Source: CAZHHH01 sp052400685
GTDB lineage: Bacteria > Bacteroidota > Bacteroidia > Bacteroidales > Marinilabiliaceae
Assembly: GCA_052400685.1 (NCBI GenBank)
Contig: JBQTGJ010000004.1
Direction: 5' to 3' (one strand)
DNA: 64,000 nucleotides
Shown: positions 17,043 through 25,746 of the stretch, piece after piece
Layout: each line of letters begins with the position of its first letter
How positions within the stretch are numbered: the stretch's first letter is position 1
The notes under the pieces: generated by a model
What the model saw: only the letters and a program-made list of their open reading frames with translations
Databases searched by the model: none
Told to the model about the DNA's origin: nothing
Translations under genes and position numbers: made by a program

Positions 17043-17204
17043 CAATGAAAAATTTAAACATTTTAAAACCGTTAGACTAATAAGCTTTTCTCCAAAAACA
17101 AATCTCTGCCCAGCGGATTAATCAAGTACTAAAATACTTATTTACAACCACATAGGCTACGTATTTATACCACCGACTTTTACGTATTTTCACGCTTTAT
17201 AATC
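17043..17204 (+). repeat. Block B of the 160 bp dispersed direct repeat
   Basis: Partner of block A at 12918-13078. It starts at an ATG with micro-ORF MKNLNILKPLD and shares CAAGTACTAAAATACTTATT and CTTTTACGTATTTTCACGCT with block A. The two blocks flank the IS relic, rhodanese gene and gene relic in direct orientation. Confidence 0.75.
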
Positions 17205-17235
17205 CTATTTATCCAACCTAATTTTGGAATGACTA

Positions 17236-17383
17236 AAAAGTGCCTGTAAAAAAAGCCTTGAATTTGAGCTGAAAAATTCAAATTCAAGGCTTGCGAAATC
17301 CGCAGAATGTGAGTTTACTATGGTAAATAACCATTTTGAGGACAAGCATAATGCCTAAGTTGTTTTTTTGCAAGCACTAAATA
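17236..17383 (-). repeat. R1 intergenic repeat, copy 7
   Basis: Inverted orientation: left end AAGTGCCTGTAAA, right end TTTTGCAAGCACTA. Contains a perfect 14 bp hairpin, AGCCTTGAATTTGA (17254-17267) with TCAAATTCAAGGCT (17278-17291). It ends 12 bp before the ATG of the first hdr gene. Confidence 0.8.
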
Positions 17384-17395
17384 AAAACCAGAATA

Positions 17396-18025
17396 ATGTC
17401 ATCCTTATTCAATGAATTACAATCAGATATCCGGTTTCAGGAAGGTTTAACCGCCTGCATGAACTGCGGTATTTGTACCGCTATCTGTCCGGCCGCTGCC
17501 TACTACGACTACGATCCGCGTCAAATCTGTCAGGATGTTCAAAGTAAAGACGAGAAGACCCTCATCAACCTCCTGAAAAGCGATACTATCTGGATGTGTG
17601 GTCAATGCCTGTCGTGCAAGGCACGTTGTCCACGGAATAATACGCCGGGTTATATCATTCAGGCGTTACGCAAACTGAGCCAACAAACCGGTTTTTTTGT
17701 TCATTCGCGCATGGGACGTCAGCAATTACGCATCAAGCGGGGCGTCGGCGAAAGCATTCTTAGTCACGGCTACTGTGTCCACCCACAACTAATTACACCT
17801 GAAGAACACCCCGAACAGGGCCCCGTTTGGCAGTGGGTTCTCGATTGCGGCAAAGAGCTATACGCCCAATGCGGTTCTAATTACTACGAGCCGGGCGAAG
17901 GTGGGGTTCGAAAAATTGACGACGATACATTAAACGAACTTCATGAAATATTTAAAGTAACAGGCGGTCTCGCCTTCTTTGACCGTATAGAAGAGGCGAT
18001 GGAAGGAGTTGAAGAAGATTCCTGA
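17396..18025 (+). CDS. HdrC-like 4Fe-4S ferredoxin subunit
   Basis: 209 aa. Two 4Fe-4S motifs follow HdrC spacing: CMNCGICTAICP (Cys21, 24, 27, 31) and CGQCLSCKARCP (Cys68, 71, 74, 78), then a soluble C-terminal part. In Hdr complexes HdrC relays electrons between the flavoprotein HdrA and the disulfide- or quinone-active HdrB. It is the first gene of an operon hdrC-hdrB-hdrA-hdrC2-hdrED on the + strand, with an R1 repeat 12 bp upstream of its ATG. The substrate of this complex is unknown, and no heterodisulfide (CoM-CoB) chemistry is expected in this organism. Confidence 0.85.
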   Translation: MSSLFNELQSDIRFQEGLTACMNCGICTAICPAAAYYDYDPRQICQDVQSKDEKTLINLLKSDTIWMCGQCLSCKARCPRNNTPGYIIQALRKLSQQTGFFVHSRMGRQQLRIKRGVGESILSHGYCVHPQLITPEEHPEQGPVWQWVLDCGKELYAQCGSNYYEPGEGGVRKIDDDTLNELHEIFKVTGGLAFFDRIEEAMEGVEEDS

Positions 18026-18066
18026 AAAACAATTCTCAACAAAAAAATCAATCAACCAGCCATATC

Positions 18067-19119
18067 ATGAATCCTACATCCTGGAAAAATTACCAAAAAC
18101 TAGTCCCCAACGATCATTTCTTTTATGTACGCAGTTGTATTCGTCAAACCTTTTTCCCGGGTGCCGAAGCAGCATTATTACGCATTATGAAGGAATATTT
18201 GCACAAAGATGTATTTGAAGACCCCCGACACACCACATGTACAGGCATAGGCTATCACTCGGACATCATCCCACTTGAAACCATAATGACAGTGGTGGCC
18301 CGCCAATTGGCACTGATGACAGAAGCCGGCTACAAAAATCTGTTGGTATCCTGCGTCACGTCATTTGGCATTTATCTTGAAATATTTGATATGTGGCGTC
18401 ATTTCCCCGAAAAACTGGAAGAGACACGAAAATCACTGCGTAAGGCTACTGGTCGCGAATTTGAGATCCCCGAAACAGTCGTTCATACTTCCGACCTGGT
18501 TTATCATTTAAGAAATGAGATAGCTGCATTATCAACCATACGTTTGGTGAACGCCAAAACCGGAGAACCCCTGAAAGCGGTTGAACATGTAGGGTGTCAT
18601 TATGCTAAAATTTTTCCCAGCGGCGGGTTTGGAGGCGCTGAATTTCCCTATGTTTTGTCCGGACTGATTGAATCATGGGGCGCCACAGTGATCGACTACC
18701 CCGAACGCAGACACTGCTGTGGCTTCGGCTTCAGACATTACCTTCTTCGCGAAAACCGTGGCTATTCTGTCTCCAATTCTAAAATAAAATTTGAATCGAT
18801 GGCGCCATACGAACCAGACTTCATCCTGACCAATTGCCCGGGCTGTAACATGTTTATGGATCGTTGGCAATATACGCTGTCTGAAATGGAAGGTAAAACC
18901 TATGACAAAAACGGGTTTGGCATACCGGTGCTTAGCCATGAAGAATTAGCCGCCATTATATTAGGAATGAATCCCTGGGAGTTAGGACTGCAAATGCACC
19001 AGGTGCAATCCGAATCATTACTCGATAAAATAGGCTATAAGTATTCAAAAAAAGAAAAATTTTATTTAGGCGGAAAGCCGGTATCCCCTGCGCAACAACC
19101 ATCCGTATTACTGGTTTAA
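18067..19119 (+). CDS. HdrB-like subunit (CCG-domain protein)
   Basis: 350 aa. HdrB binds unusual Fe-S clusters through two CCG (CX31-39CCX35-36CXXC) domains. The C-terminal set is intact: HVGCHYAKIF, then RRHCCGFGFR, then TNCPGCNMFMDRWQ. The N-terminal set is degenerate, with RSCIRQTFFPGAE, TTCTGIGYHSD (TC instead of CC) and VSCVTSFG, so one of the two clusters may be altered or missing. It starts 41 bp after hdrC and is followed by the flavoprotein gene. It is the likely catalytic subunit for an unknown acceptor. Confidence 0.82.
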   Translation: MNPTSWKNYQKLVPNDHFFYVRSCIRQTFFPGAEAALLRIMKEYLHKDVFEDPRHTTCTGIGYHSDIIPLETIMTVVARQLALMTEAGYKNLLVSCVTSFGIYLEIFDMWRHFPEKLEETRKSLRKATGREFEIPETVVHTSDLVYHLRNEIAALSTIRLVNAKTGEPLKAVEHVGCHYAKIFPSGGFGGAEFPYVLSGLIESWGATVIDYPERRHCCGFGFRHYLLRENRGYSVSNSKIKFESMAPYEPDFILTNCPGCNMFMDRWQYTLSEMEGKTYDKNGFGIPVLSHEELAAIILGMNPWELGLQMHQVQSESLLDKIGYKYSKKEKFYLGGKPVSPAQQPSVLLV

Positions 19120-19152
19120 AACCGGAAAATATCCTAATCAGAACATCGAAAC

Positions 19153-20190
19153 ATGACAAAAAAAAGAGTTTCAGTAATAGGTGCCGGACCAGCCGGAATG
19201 CGAGCCGCATCAGCGTTAGCCGCCATGAATATAGAAGTGCTGCTGTTCGAAAAAGATGAAACCCCCGGAGGCCATCTTGCGCAATGGCATGTTCTGTTTC
19301 CATCATTACAACCCGCTTCGGACGTTCTTATTCCACTGAAAAAAAACATCAGGCATAACAACATCACTGTGCTCACTAATCAAACCATTGCTGGCATAAA
19401 ACAAAACAAAAACAGATGGACAACAACATCAATTACCGGGAAAGACTACCTGTCGGACGCGGTGCTGATTGCCACCGGTTTCAATCTTTTTAACGCAGAA
19501 CGTAAAGAAGAATATGGTTATAAAATGTATCCACAGGTGGTGACCTCGGCCGATTTGGAGGCACTATTCAACGGGCAACAAAAGTGGCCTTTTAGCAGCG
19601 ACATCAAACAGCCCCGCATCGGGTTGGTACACTGCGTTGGTTCACGCGATGCCAAATGTGGCAACCGCTATTGCAGCAAAGTATGTTGTGTCACCGCCGT
19701 CAAACAAGCCATCGAATTAAAAAAGAAATTTCCCCAGGCGCAAATCTATTGTTTTTATATGGATATGCGCATGTACGGGCCCGGTTTCGAAGAACTGTAT
19801 CAGGACGCGCAAACAAACTACAACATTCAATTTATTCGCGGCCGATTGTCAGAAGCCTCTCCTTCGGGTGACAACAAAGTACAGGTAAAAGCCGAAGACA
19901 CACTGATGGGTCGACCGGTAAAACTCACACTCGACATGCTGGTACTTATGATTGGGATGGAACCAGCATCTATCATAAAAAAACAACAAGAGCAATACGT
20001 TTTTGAGAAACCTACATTTGGCGATGGTTTCATCACTCCTGAAAGTTCTCCATTGCACCTTTCAACCCTGAACAACGAAGGACTATATATTGCCGGAGCC
20101 TGCAAAGGGCCGGCTTCTCTGCCTGATGTCATACTGGATGCCGAAGCGGCTTCAATGAAAATAATAAACTACTTAAACCAAGAGTCATGA
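19153..20190 (+). CDS. HdrA-like FAD/NAD(P)-binding flavoprotein, short form
   Basis: 345 aa. The FAD-binding Rossmann motif is GAGPAGMRAASALAAMN near the N-terminus. Further on GLVHCVGSRDAKCGNRYCSK and VCCVTAVKQA match the HdrA Fe-S-binding segment, followed by YMDMRMYGPGFEELYQDA, a typical HdrA block. Methanogen HdrA is about 650 aa, so this version lacks the extra ferredoxin domains and is closer to the QmoA/HdrA2 core. HdrA flavins are the sites of electron bifurcation in some complexes; whether this short one bifurcates cannot be told from sequence. Its stop overlaps the next start by 4 bp. Confidence 0.85.
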   Translation: MTKKRVSVIGAGPAGMRAASALAAMNIEVLLFEKDETPGGHLAQWHVLFPSLQPASDVLIPLKKNIRHNNITVLTNQTIAGIKQNKNRWTTTSITGKDYLSDAVLIATGFNLFNAERKEEYGYKMYPQVVTSADLEALFNGQQKWPFSSDIKQPRIGLVHCVGSRDAKCGNRYCSKVCCVTAVKQAIELKKKFPQAQIYCFYMDMRMYGPGFEELYQDAQTNYNIQFIRGRLSEASPSGDNKVQVKAEDTLMGRPVKLTLDMLVLMIGMEPASIIKKQQEQYVFEKPTFGDGFITPESSPLHLSTLNNEGLYIAGACKGPASLPDVILDAEAASMKIINYLNQES

Positions 20191-20531
20191 ACCTTGTGAA
20201 ATTTGGTTTCGAAGCCACAGATGCCCGTAACATCAACCTGGATCATGTTATTACACCCCAGTTGCAGGCAATATTTGACAAAGAGCCAACGCTACATCGG
20301 TGCATTTCGTGCGGACGATGCGCCGCCGTATGCACTGCCGGGCATTTCACCAAAATGCAATTTTACAAACTCAACCTGTGGGCACATCGCGGCCAGATAA
20401 AACAAATAGCTGAGATGGCTAAAAACTGTATGCTCTGTGGCAAATGTCAGCTATCATGCCCGCGTGGCGTTAACATCAGACACGGCGTATTATTGTTAAG
20501 CGAACTAAAACCTGAAGAAACAACCAAATAA
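20187..20531 (+). CDS. Small HdrC-like 4Fe-4S protein
   Basis: 114 aa. Carries CISCGRCAAVCTAGH (fourth ligand followed by Thr rather than Pro) and CMLCGKCQLSCPRGVN, i.e. two 4Fe-4S clusters of HdrC type. It overlaps the flavoprotein gene (ATGA at 20187-20190). A second HdrC-type protein in the operon suggests a two-branch electron path, one to HdrB and one to the membrane HdrED subunit downstream. Confidence 0.8.
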   Translation: MNLVKFGFEATDARNINLDHVITPQLQAIFDKEPTLHRCISCGRCAAVCTAGHFTKMQFYKLNLWAHRGQIKQIAEMAKNCMLCGKCQLSCPRGVNIRHGVLLLSELKPEETTK

Positions 20532-20632
20532 CTGCTTCATCAAAAAAATTATGAGCCTCACAATGGTGCCAACACCATAACAGTTAAAAAAATGCAAAAA
20601 AACAGTGTATTCAAACTCATAAATAAAGTATC

Positions 20633-22477
20633 ATGTCAGAATATTTCCAGCCGTTTGTAGTGCCTTTTGCAGCAGGATTTTACCTAATGGGGGTCATTCT
20701 AATAATTAGATATTATTTATGGCTAAAAGGGCTGTCGTCCCACAACCGAATACTGGTGATAAAAAACCTCTTTACCACCAAAACATTATCGGCCTGTGGC
20801 GAAATATTCCGCGAATCGCTCATTCATCTTAGAATATACCGCACCAACCCAATGTTAGGTTTCATGCACATGAGCCTCGCGTTTGGATGGTTTCTGCTAA
20901 TTGTGGGCGGAAAGCTGGAAACATGGTATTACACCAGCGACTTTCTGAATCCAATATGGTATGGATTATTCTTTCGTTTTTTTGAACCGGTAACATCCGA
21001 TTTCTTCATGAATTCCGTCATGGTCACATTCATGGACTTTTCGTTATTAATTGTACTCACAGGCGTAACACTCGCATGGCTAAAACGAATGAGAAAAAAA
21101 ATGATGGGCATGAGCAACACCACAAAACATAATTTACCCAATAGGATTGCACTCACATTTTTATGGCTCATATTTCCATTACGTTTACTGGCCGAATCGG
21201 GAACTGCTGCCGTTCATGGCGGAGGCGGATTCTTAACTGCTACCACTGGGCATGTGATAGCCTTCACCGGTCTGCAACAATACGCCGAACTGCCCCTTTG
21301 GTGGGCTTATTCGTTCTCACTTGGATTATTCTTCGTGGTGCTTCCTTTTTCAAGATATATGCACATACCCACCGAAATGGTGCTCATTTTTCTGCGTCAC
21401 TGGAATATTAAAGATGAAAAAGGATTTCATCCCAATAGCGGCATTCAGGCCTTTGACGTGCATTCGTGCTCGAGTTGCGGCATTTGCCTGGATGTCTGTC
21501 CTGGCATCAACACCATTGAAAATCGCTTTCAAAGTGTCTATTTCGTACGGGAGGTGCGTGCCGGGAAACAATATGAAACAGCCGCCGACCTCTGTTTAAA
21601 TTGCGGGGCCTGCACTGAAGCCTGTCCTGTTGGCGTAAATCTCGAAAATCTGCGCCTCAGCACACGCGATCATCTTCATGCAAAAGCAAACTTCAATCAC
21701 AGTTATTTACCGGCTGCCATGCAGTTATGGCGCGACACCACCGAGGTCGTTCTTTTTACCGGGTGCATGGGACGGCTAAATCCAAAAACCACGCAAGCTT
21801 TCAAAACGCTACTTTATAACGCCAACATTTCGTTTGTTCATATCGACAAAGATGAAAGCATTTGTTGCGGTCGGCCCATGATGCTGGCCGGCGCGACCGA
21901 CAAAGCACGACTGATGATGGAACGAAACCGTGATCTGATTCATGGATGTAACGGAAAAACACTGGTAACAACCTGTCCCATCTGTTACAGAATATTTAAA
22001 ACTGAATACCAACTGGATATACCTGTAATGCACCACTCCGAATACTTATGGCAAATGATAAAAGACGGATTGCTCAAAAACCATAAAAGCAATTTCAAAG
22101 TGTCCTACCACGATCCGTGTGATTTAGGTCGCGGCAGTAACTGTTACGAGCCACCACGCTATGTGCTGCAAACCATATCAACCTTATTAAGCACCTCCCG
22201 CGAACGGGAAAAAGCCTTGTGCTGTGGTAACAATCTGGGTTCACTTTCGCTGCCCGAAGAAACCCGGCAGGCAATCACAAAAAAGACACTGGCGGTATTA
22301 ACCGAAAAAACGCCCGACTACATCGTTACGAGCTGTCCCATGTGCAAACAAACCTTAAATCGACAAAGCAACGTACCCGTGGTCGATCTGGCCGAAATGG
22401 TTTGCCTGTCACAAACAGCATCGTCTGCAACAGCCAAAACAGTAAAGAAAACGATGGTAAAAATACCCCAAATGTGA
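20633..22477 (+). CDS. Membrane HdrE/HdrD-type Fe-S oxidoreductase fusion
   Basis: 614 aa. Residues 1-240 hold about five transmembrane helices resembling the cytochrome-b-like HdrE/NarI/DsrM domain. Then come two 4Fe-4S motifs (CSSCGICLDVCPG and CLNCGACTEACPVG) and two full CCG domains: TGCMGRLNP, CCGRPMM, CPICYRIF, and HDPCDLGRGSN, CCGNNLG, TSCPMCKQTL. This is an HdrE-HdrC-HdrD fusion similar in plan to QmoC/DsrMK-type subunits that exchange electrons with menaquinone. It closes the operon, 101 bp after hdrC2. The likely role is linking the soluble Hdr complex to the quinone pool. Confidence 0.85.
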   Translation: MSEYFQPFVVPFAAGFYLMGVILIIRYYLWLKGLSSHNRILVIKNLFTTKTLSACGEIFRESLIHLRIYRTNPMLGFMHMSLAFGWFLLIVGGKLETWYYTSDFLNPIWYGLFFRFFEPVTSDFFMNSVMVTFMDFSLLIVLTGVTLAWLKRMRKKMMGMSNTTKHNLPNRIALTFLWLIFPLRLLAESGTAAVHGGGGFLTATTGHVIAFTGLQQYAELPLWWAYSFSLGLFFVVLPFSRYMHIPTEMVLIFLRHWNIKDEKGFHPNSGIQAFDVHSCSSCGICLDVCPGINTIENRFQSVYFVREVRAGKQYETAADLCLNCGACTEACPVGVNLENLRLSTRDHLHAKANFNHSYLPAAMQLWRDTTEVVLFTGCMGRLNPKTTQAFKTLLYNANISFVHIDKDESICCGRPMMLAGATDKARLMMERNRDLIHGCNGKTLVTTCPICYRIFKTEYQLDIPVMHHSEYLWQMIKDGLLKNHKSNFKVSYHDPCDLGRGSNCYEPPRYVLQTISTLLSTSREREKALCCGNNLGSLSLPEETRQAITKKTLAVLTEKTPDYIVTSCPMCKQTLNRQSNVPVVDLAEMVCLSQTASSATAKTVKKTMVKIPQM

Positions 22478-22571
22478 CACGCGAAATAAGCTGACAAGTT
22501 CAAACAGGTGTAGAATTATAACATATACCACCACGCCACTTTCTGTTTTTTCAGATGGTTGTCTGACATAT

Positions 22572-22602
22572 TTTGCACATTCTCATCTTTTCAATATCTT
22601 TA
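22572..22602 (+). promoter_or_regulatory. Bacteroidota-type promoter for dapA
   Basis: TTTG at 22572-22575, a 19 bp spacer, and TATCTTTA at 22595-22602, close to the TTTG-N19-TAnnTTTG consensus. About 104 bp upstream of the dapA ATG. Confidence 0.6.
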
Positions 22603-22706
22603 CATTTCTGAAAACAAAAATATCTGCATCAGGTATATAACTGATAATCCTCAAGTTTTCAGCGACAAATCATCCGGAGCAGATCAACACCGAAAAGTCA
22701 AATAAT

Positions 22707-23597
22707 ATGAAGATTGAAAACTTACGTGGCTCTATAGTAGCCATAGTTACCCCCTTTAAAGATAACGGTGAAATAGACTTGCAAACTTTTGACGCGCTAC
22801 TGGAATGGCATATAGCACAAGGCTCCAACGGGTTGGTAGTATGTGGCACCACCGGGGAAACCCCCACTTTGTCGGAAGACGAAGATGCCATGATGATGGA
22901 AAGAGCTGTCAAAATAGTAAAAGGGCGCATACCTTTAATTGCCGGGACAGGCAGTAACTCAACCCAGGATTGTATAAAATATTCCAAGCGGGCTAAAAAA
23001 GCAGGCGTTGACGGATTGTTAGTTGTAGCACCATACTATAATAAACCAACCCGAAAAGGCTTACACCTTCATTTTACCAGTGTTGCACAAGCTGTTGACA
23101 TTCCAATCATTCTTTACAATGTTCCTTCACGCACGGGTAGCAATATTGCGCCTGATTTAGCCATCCAACTGGCCAAAGAAAACAAAAACATCATTGCGAT
23201 TAAAGAAGCAGGCGGGAAAATTGAGGTATTTGCTGAATTGCTGGCCAATCGCCCGCAAGGATTCAAAGTTTATAGCGGCGATGACTTTCTGTCGACCATG
23301 GCAAACTGGCTGGGAGCCGATGGGTGCGTGTCTGTAATTGCCAACGTCATTCCTCATGAATTCAGCCAATTAATGCATGCTTCCATCAATGGGGATGTTG
23401 CTACTGCCAGAGAGATTTTCTACAAATATCAAAACATCATAAATCTAATGTTTGTAGAGTCAAATCCAATACCTGTAAAAACAGCATTAGCTGCCATGGG
23501 CAAAATAACTGAAACTTTCCGTGCGCCTTTATGCGCCATGGAAGAAGACACCAAGGCAATGTTGCTAACTGAAATGCAACGACTAAAACTCATTTAA
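22707..23597 (+). CDS. dapA: 4-hydroxy-tetrahydrodipicolinate synthase DapA
   Basis: 296 aa, standard length. Condenses pyruvate with aspartate semialdehyde in the lysine/diaminopimelate pathway. Visible are GTTGETPTLSEDE (substrate loop), YNVPSRTG with the catalytic Tyr, and IIAIKEAGGK with the Schiff-base Lys. Single gene with its own promoter and a strong terminator 20 bp past its stop. Confidence 0.96.
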   Translation: MKIENLRGSIVAIVTPFKDNGEIDLQTFDALLEWHIAQGSNGLVVCGTTGETPTLSEDEDAMMMERAVKIVKGRIPLIAGTGSNSTQDCIKYSKRAKKAGVDGLLVVAPYYNKPTRKGLHLHFTSVAQAVDIPIILYNVPSRTGSNIAPDLAIQLAKENKNIIAIKEAGGKIEVFAELLANRPQGFKVYSGDDFLSTMANWLGADGCVSVIANVIPHEFSQLMHASINGDVATAREIFYKYQNIINLMFVESNPIPVKTALAAMGKITETFRAPLCAMEEDTKAMLLTEMQRLKLI

Positions 23598-23617
23598 CGA
23601 CTCTGTTTTGAAAAAAC

Positions 23618-23658
23618 ATTAACACCCCGACGAAATTTTCTCTTGTCGGGGTGTTAAT
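23618..23658 (+). terminator. Strong hairpin after dapA
   Basis: Perfect 14 bp stem ATTAACACCCCGAC / GTCGGGGTGTTAAT. The A-run lies on the left side, so the T-run favours the minus strand; a bidirectional transcription barrier is likely. Confidence 0.7.
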
Positions 23659-23693
23659 GTTACATATAAATAGTACCAGCAAAAAAACTCAAT

Positions 23694-24440
23694 ATGAACG
23701 CCATTCAAACCATTAATGCTCACCGAAGCATCCGAAAATACACCGACCAACCCGTCAGCAATCAATTGCTGAATAAGATACTGGAAGCAGGCACGCGCGC
23801 TTCCACAACAGGCAATATGCAGGTTTACAGCATTATCGTCTCCACAAAAGACGATATCAAAAAAGCCTTGTCGCCGGCGCATTTCAACCAACCCTCCATC
23901 ACACAAGCCCCTGTTGTACTTACCTTCTGTGCCGATTACAACCGATTTAACAAATGGTGCCGACAACGTAAAGCAGAGCCCGGCTACAACAATTTCCTGT
24001 CGTTTATCACCGGCGCCATTGACGCCTTGCTGGCGGCGCAAAATGTATGCATTGCTGCCGAATCGGAAGGACTGGGTCTTTGCTACTTTGGCACAACCAC
24101 CTATAATGCTGACCAAATTATTGACGTTCTACACCTTCCCAAAGGTGTTGTACCCGTTGCCACGGTAACGATTGGCTATCCGGCAGAAAATCCGGCCCTA
24201 ACCGACCGGCTGCCGTTAGAAGCTGTGGTGCATCACGAAACATACCACGACTATTCATCGGAAGCCATCGATAAAATTTATTCTGAAAAAGAAAACAATC
24301 CCGTTTACCAAAATTTTGTCGAAGAAAACCACAAAGAAACACTGGCACAAGTTTTTACCGATATCCGCTACAAAAAAGCCGACAACGAGCATTTCTCTGA
24401 GGTACTACTGAAAGTATTAAAAGCGCAAGGGTTTCTTTAA
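23694..24440 (+). CDS. Nitroreductase-family NAD(P)H:FMN oxidoreductase
   Basis: 248 aa. Opens with INAHRSIRKYTDQPVSNQLL and GTRASTTGNMQ, the FMN-phosphate and flavin contacts of the nitroreductase family, and has the C-terminal extension of the larger NfsA/FRP-type members. Probably a cytoplasmic FMN-dependent reductase of quinones, nitro compounds or flavins; the physiological substrate cannot be told. Its stop overlaps the convergent Omp85-like gene by 4 bp. Confidence 0.85.
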   Translation: MNAIQTINAHRSIRKYTDQPVSNQLLNKILEAGTRASTTGNMQVYSIIVSTKDDIKKALSPAHFNQPSITQAPVVLTFCADYNRFNKWCRQRKAEPGYNNFLSFITGAIDALLAAQNVCIAAESEGLGLCYFGTTTYNADQIIDVLHLPKGVVPVATVTIGYPAENPALTDRLPLEAVVHHETYHDYSSEAIDKIYSEKENNPVYQNFVEENHKETLAQVFTDIRYKKADNEHFSEVLLKVLKAQGFL

Positions 24441-25558
24441 AATGCCTCTTTTAAAGAAATCGTCATGCCATATAAGCCCCCCGATGCCACAGCCACATCC
24501 ATCCGGATATTAAGTGGCTCGTGGGGTAACATGCGGAAACGCAATCCGCCACCGGCCGACAATACCGGCGTTCCCACATCCGACAAAAAACGGCTCCCGG
24601 CACCACCTGCTTCAGCAAACATAACGGCACTCAATCGCCACCACAAAGGCATACGCAACTCACCACGTAGCAACCAAACACTTTTATCCACCACTCGTTT
24701 GGGATTATCAATACCACGCAATCTGTATTTACCTCCCAATTCGGGCAACATGTAATAGGGAATGGAATTACCGGGCGTCCATTCCATTAACCCCTGTAAA
24801 GCCAACACATTTCTATTTAACGACACATAATATCGCAGGTCGGTTAAAAAATCAGAGAAATCATCGCCCGCAAAATACAACCACGATGATTTAAAATAAA
24901 TGCCGCAGTGCGGAAACAATGGATGGTCGCGGCTATCAAATAAAAGCACAGGTCCAAAACCGACCAATCGCCCCTCCTGCAAAAAAACAGGCCACTCATC
25001 GGGCCCATACTGCCAGGCGGAAAAACGCCACGAACCTGCCATTGCAGAAATCCCCATCAACCAATGATGCCCTATCTTACGAAACAATTCCGTTTCCCCT
25101 TTTATGTTTCGTGAATCGTATGTCACACCATCAAAAACCGCTGGTGCGGAATAAATTCCCCAATACTTTTCGGGCATTTTTAAATATTCAGTCTTAACAA
25201 ACCAACGCCATTTATCAAGATATAATTCAACTTCGCTGCGCAACTCAACCATTCCATTAGTCGAAATCTGAGGTGAAAAACTAATTGTATTAAGCGTCTT
25301 GCTTTTTAAAGGATACCATCCAAATACAGGCATCACTCCCACCTCAAGACCCGATCGACGTGAATACCCCCCTGCAGGATATATTACAAATACATGACGT
25401 TTATTCTCATAAGTCACCGACTCCAGGACCTTTTCGCCCAGGCCTGCCATGCGCTCCAACCAGCCGGCATCTGTTGAGTCGTCAGGCATCACTTCACGAG
25501 CCATTAAAACATGTCCCATAAAAAAGAACATCAAAAAAATACACAAGCCTTTTACCAT
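24437..25558 (-). CDS. Omp85/surface-antigen-type outer-membrane barrel without POTRA domains
   Basis: 373 aa. Signal peptide (MVKGLCIFLMFFFMGHVLMA) followed by strand-rich sequence including LGGKYRLRGIDNP, the RG-containing loop motif of the bacterial surface-antigen (Omp85 C-terminal) family, and a terminal strand ending SLKEAF with the C-terminal Phe typical of barrel proteins. There is no room for POTRA repeats before the barrel, so this is not BamA itself but a stand-alone barrel, perhaps patatin-type or TamA-like in relationship. Role unknown. Confidence 0.75.
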   Translation of the reverse strand: MVKGLCIFLMFFFMGHVLMAREVMPDDSTDAGWLERMAGLGEKVLESVTYENKRHVFVIYPAGGYSRRSGLEVGVMPVFGWYPLKSKTLNTISFSPQISTNGMVELRSEVELYLDKWRWFVKTEYLKMPEKYWGIYSAPAVFDGVTYDSRNIKGETELFRKIGHHWLMGISAMAGSWRFSAWQYGPDEWPVFLQEGRLVGFGPVLLFDSRDHPLFPHCGIYFKSSWLYFAGDDFSDFLTDLRYYVSLNRNVLALQGLMEWTPGNSIPYYMLPELGGKYRLRGIDNPKRVVDKSVWLLRGELRMPLWWRLSAVMFAEAGGAGSRFLSDVGTPVLSAGGGLRFRMLPHEPLNIRMDVAVASGGLYGMTISLKEAF

Positions 25559-25716
25559 AAAAATATATTAATTCCAAGCCAATAAACATCGGTTTCAGAC
25601 AATCGTTTCCTACTATGAGATCCTAAAATAACTAAAATTCATGCAACAAACAGACATCTCATTGCGTTAAGCATGCAATTGGGAAAAACAAAAGGCGCTG
25701 TTACCATTAAAAAAAC

Positions 25717-25724
25717 TATTTTTG
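25717..25724 (+). promoter_or_regulatory. -7-like element upstream of the pRiA4b-like gene
   Basis: TATTTTTG matches TAnnTTTG and lies 22 bp before the ATG at 25747. No clear TTG is seen at -33. Confidence 0.4.
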
Positions 25725-25746
25725 CACCCCAACAAACAAAAACGAC

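Larger units (their letters stand above)
16335..17395. other. Long AT-rich intergenic region upstream of the Hdr operon (1.06 kb)
   Basis: Holds R1 copies 6 and 7, a frameshifted gene relic (16539-16787, minus strand) and block B of the 160 bp duplication. The remainder is AT-rich without recognisable genes. The promoter of the Hdr operon must lie here or within R1 copy 7, but no confident -33/-7 pair was found. Confidence 0.6.

Noticed and set aside
12918..17204. Integrative element bounded by the 160 bp direct repeats as att sites
   Set aside because: No integrase or recombinase gene lies between them and no tRNA gene is adjacent; the repeats are longer and more diverged than usual att sites.
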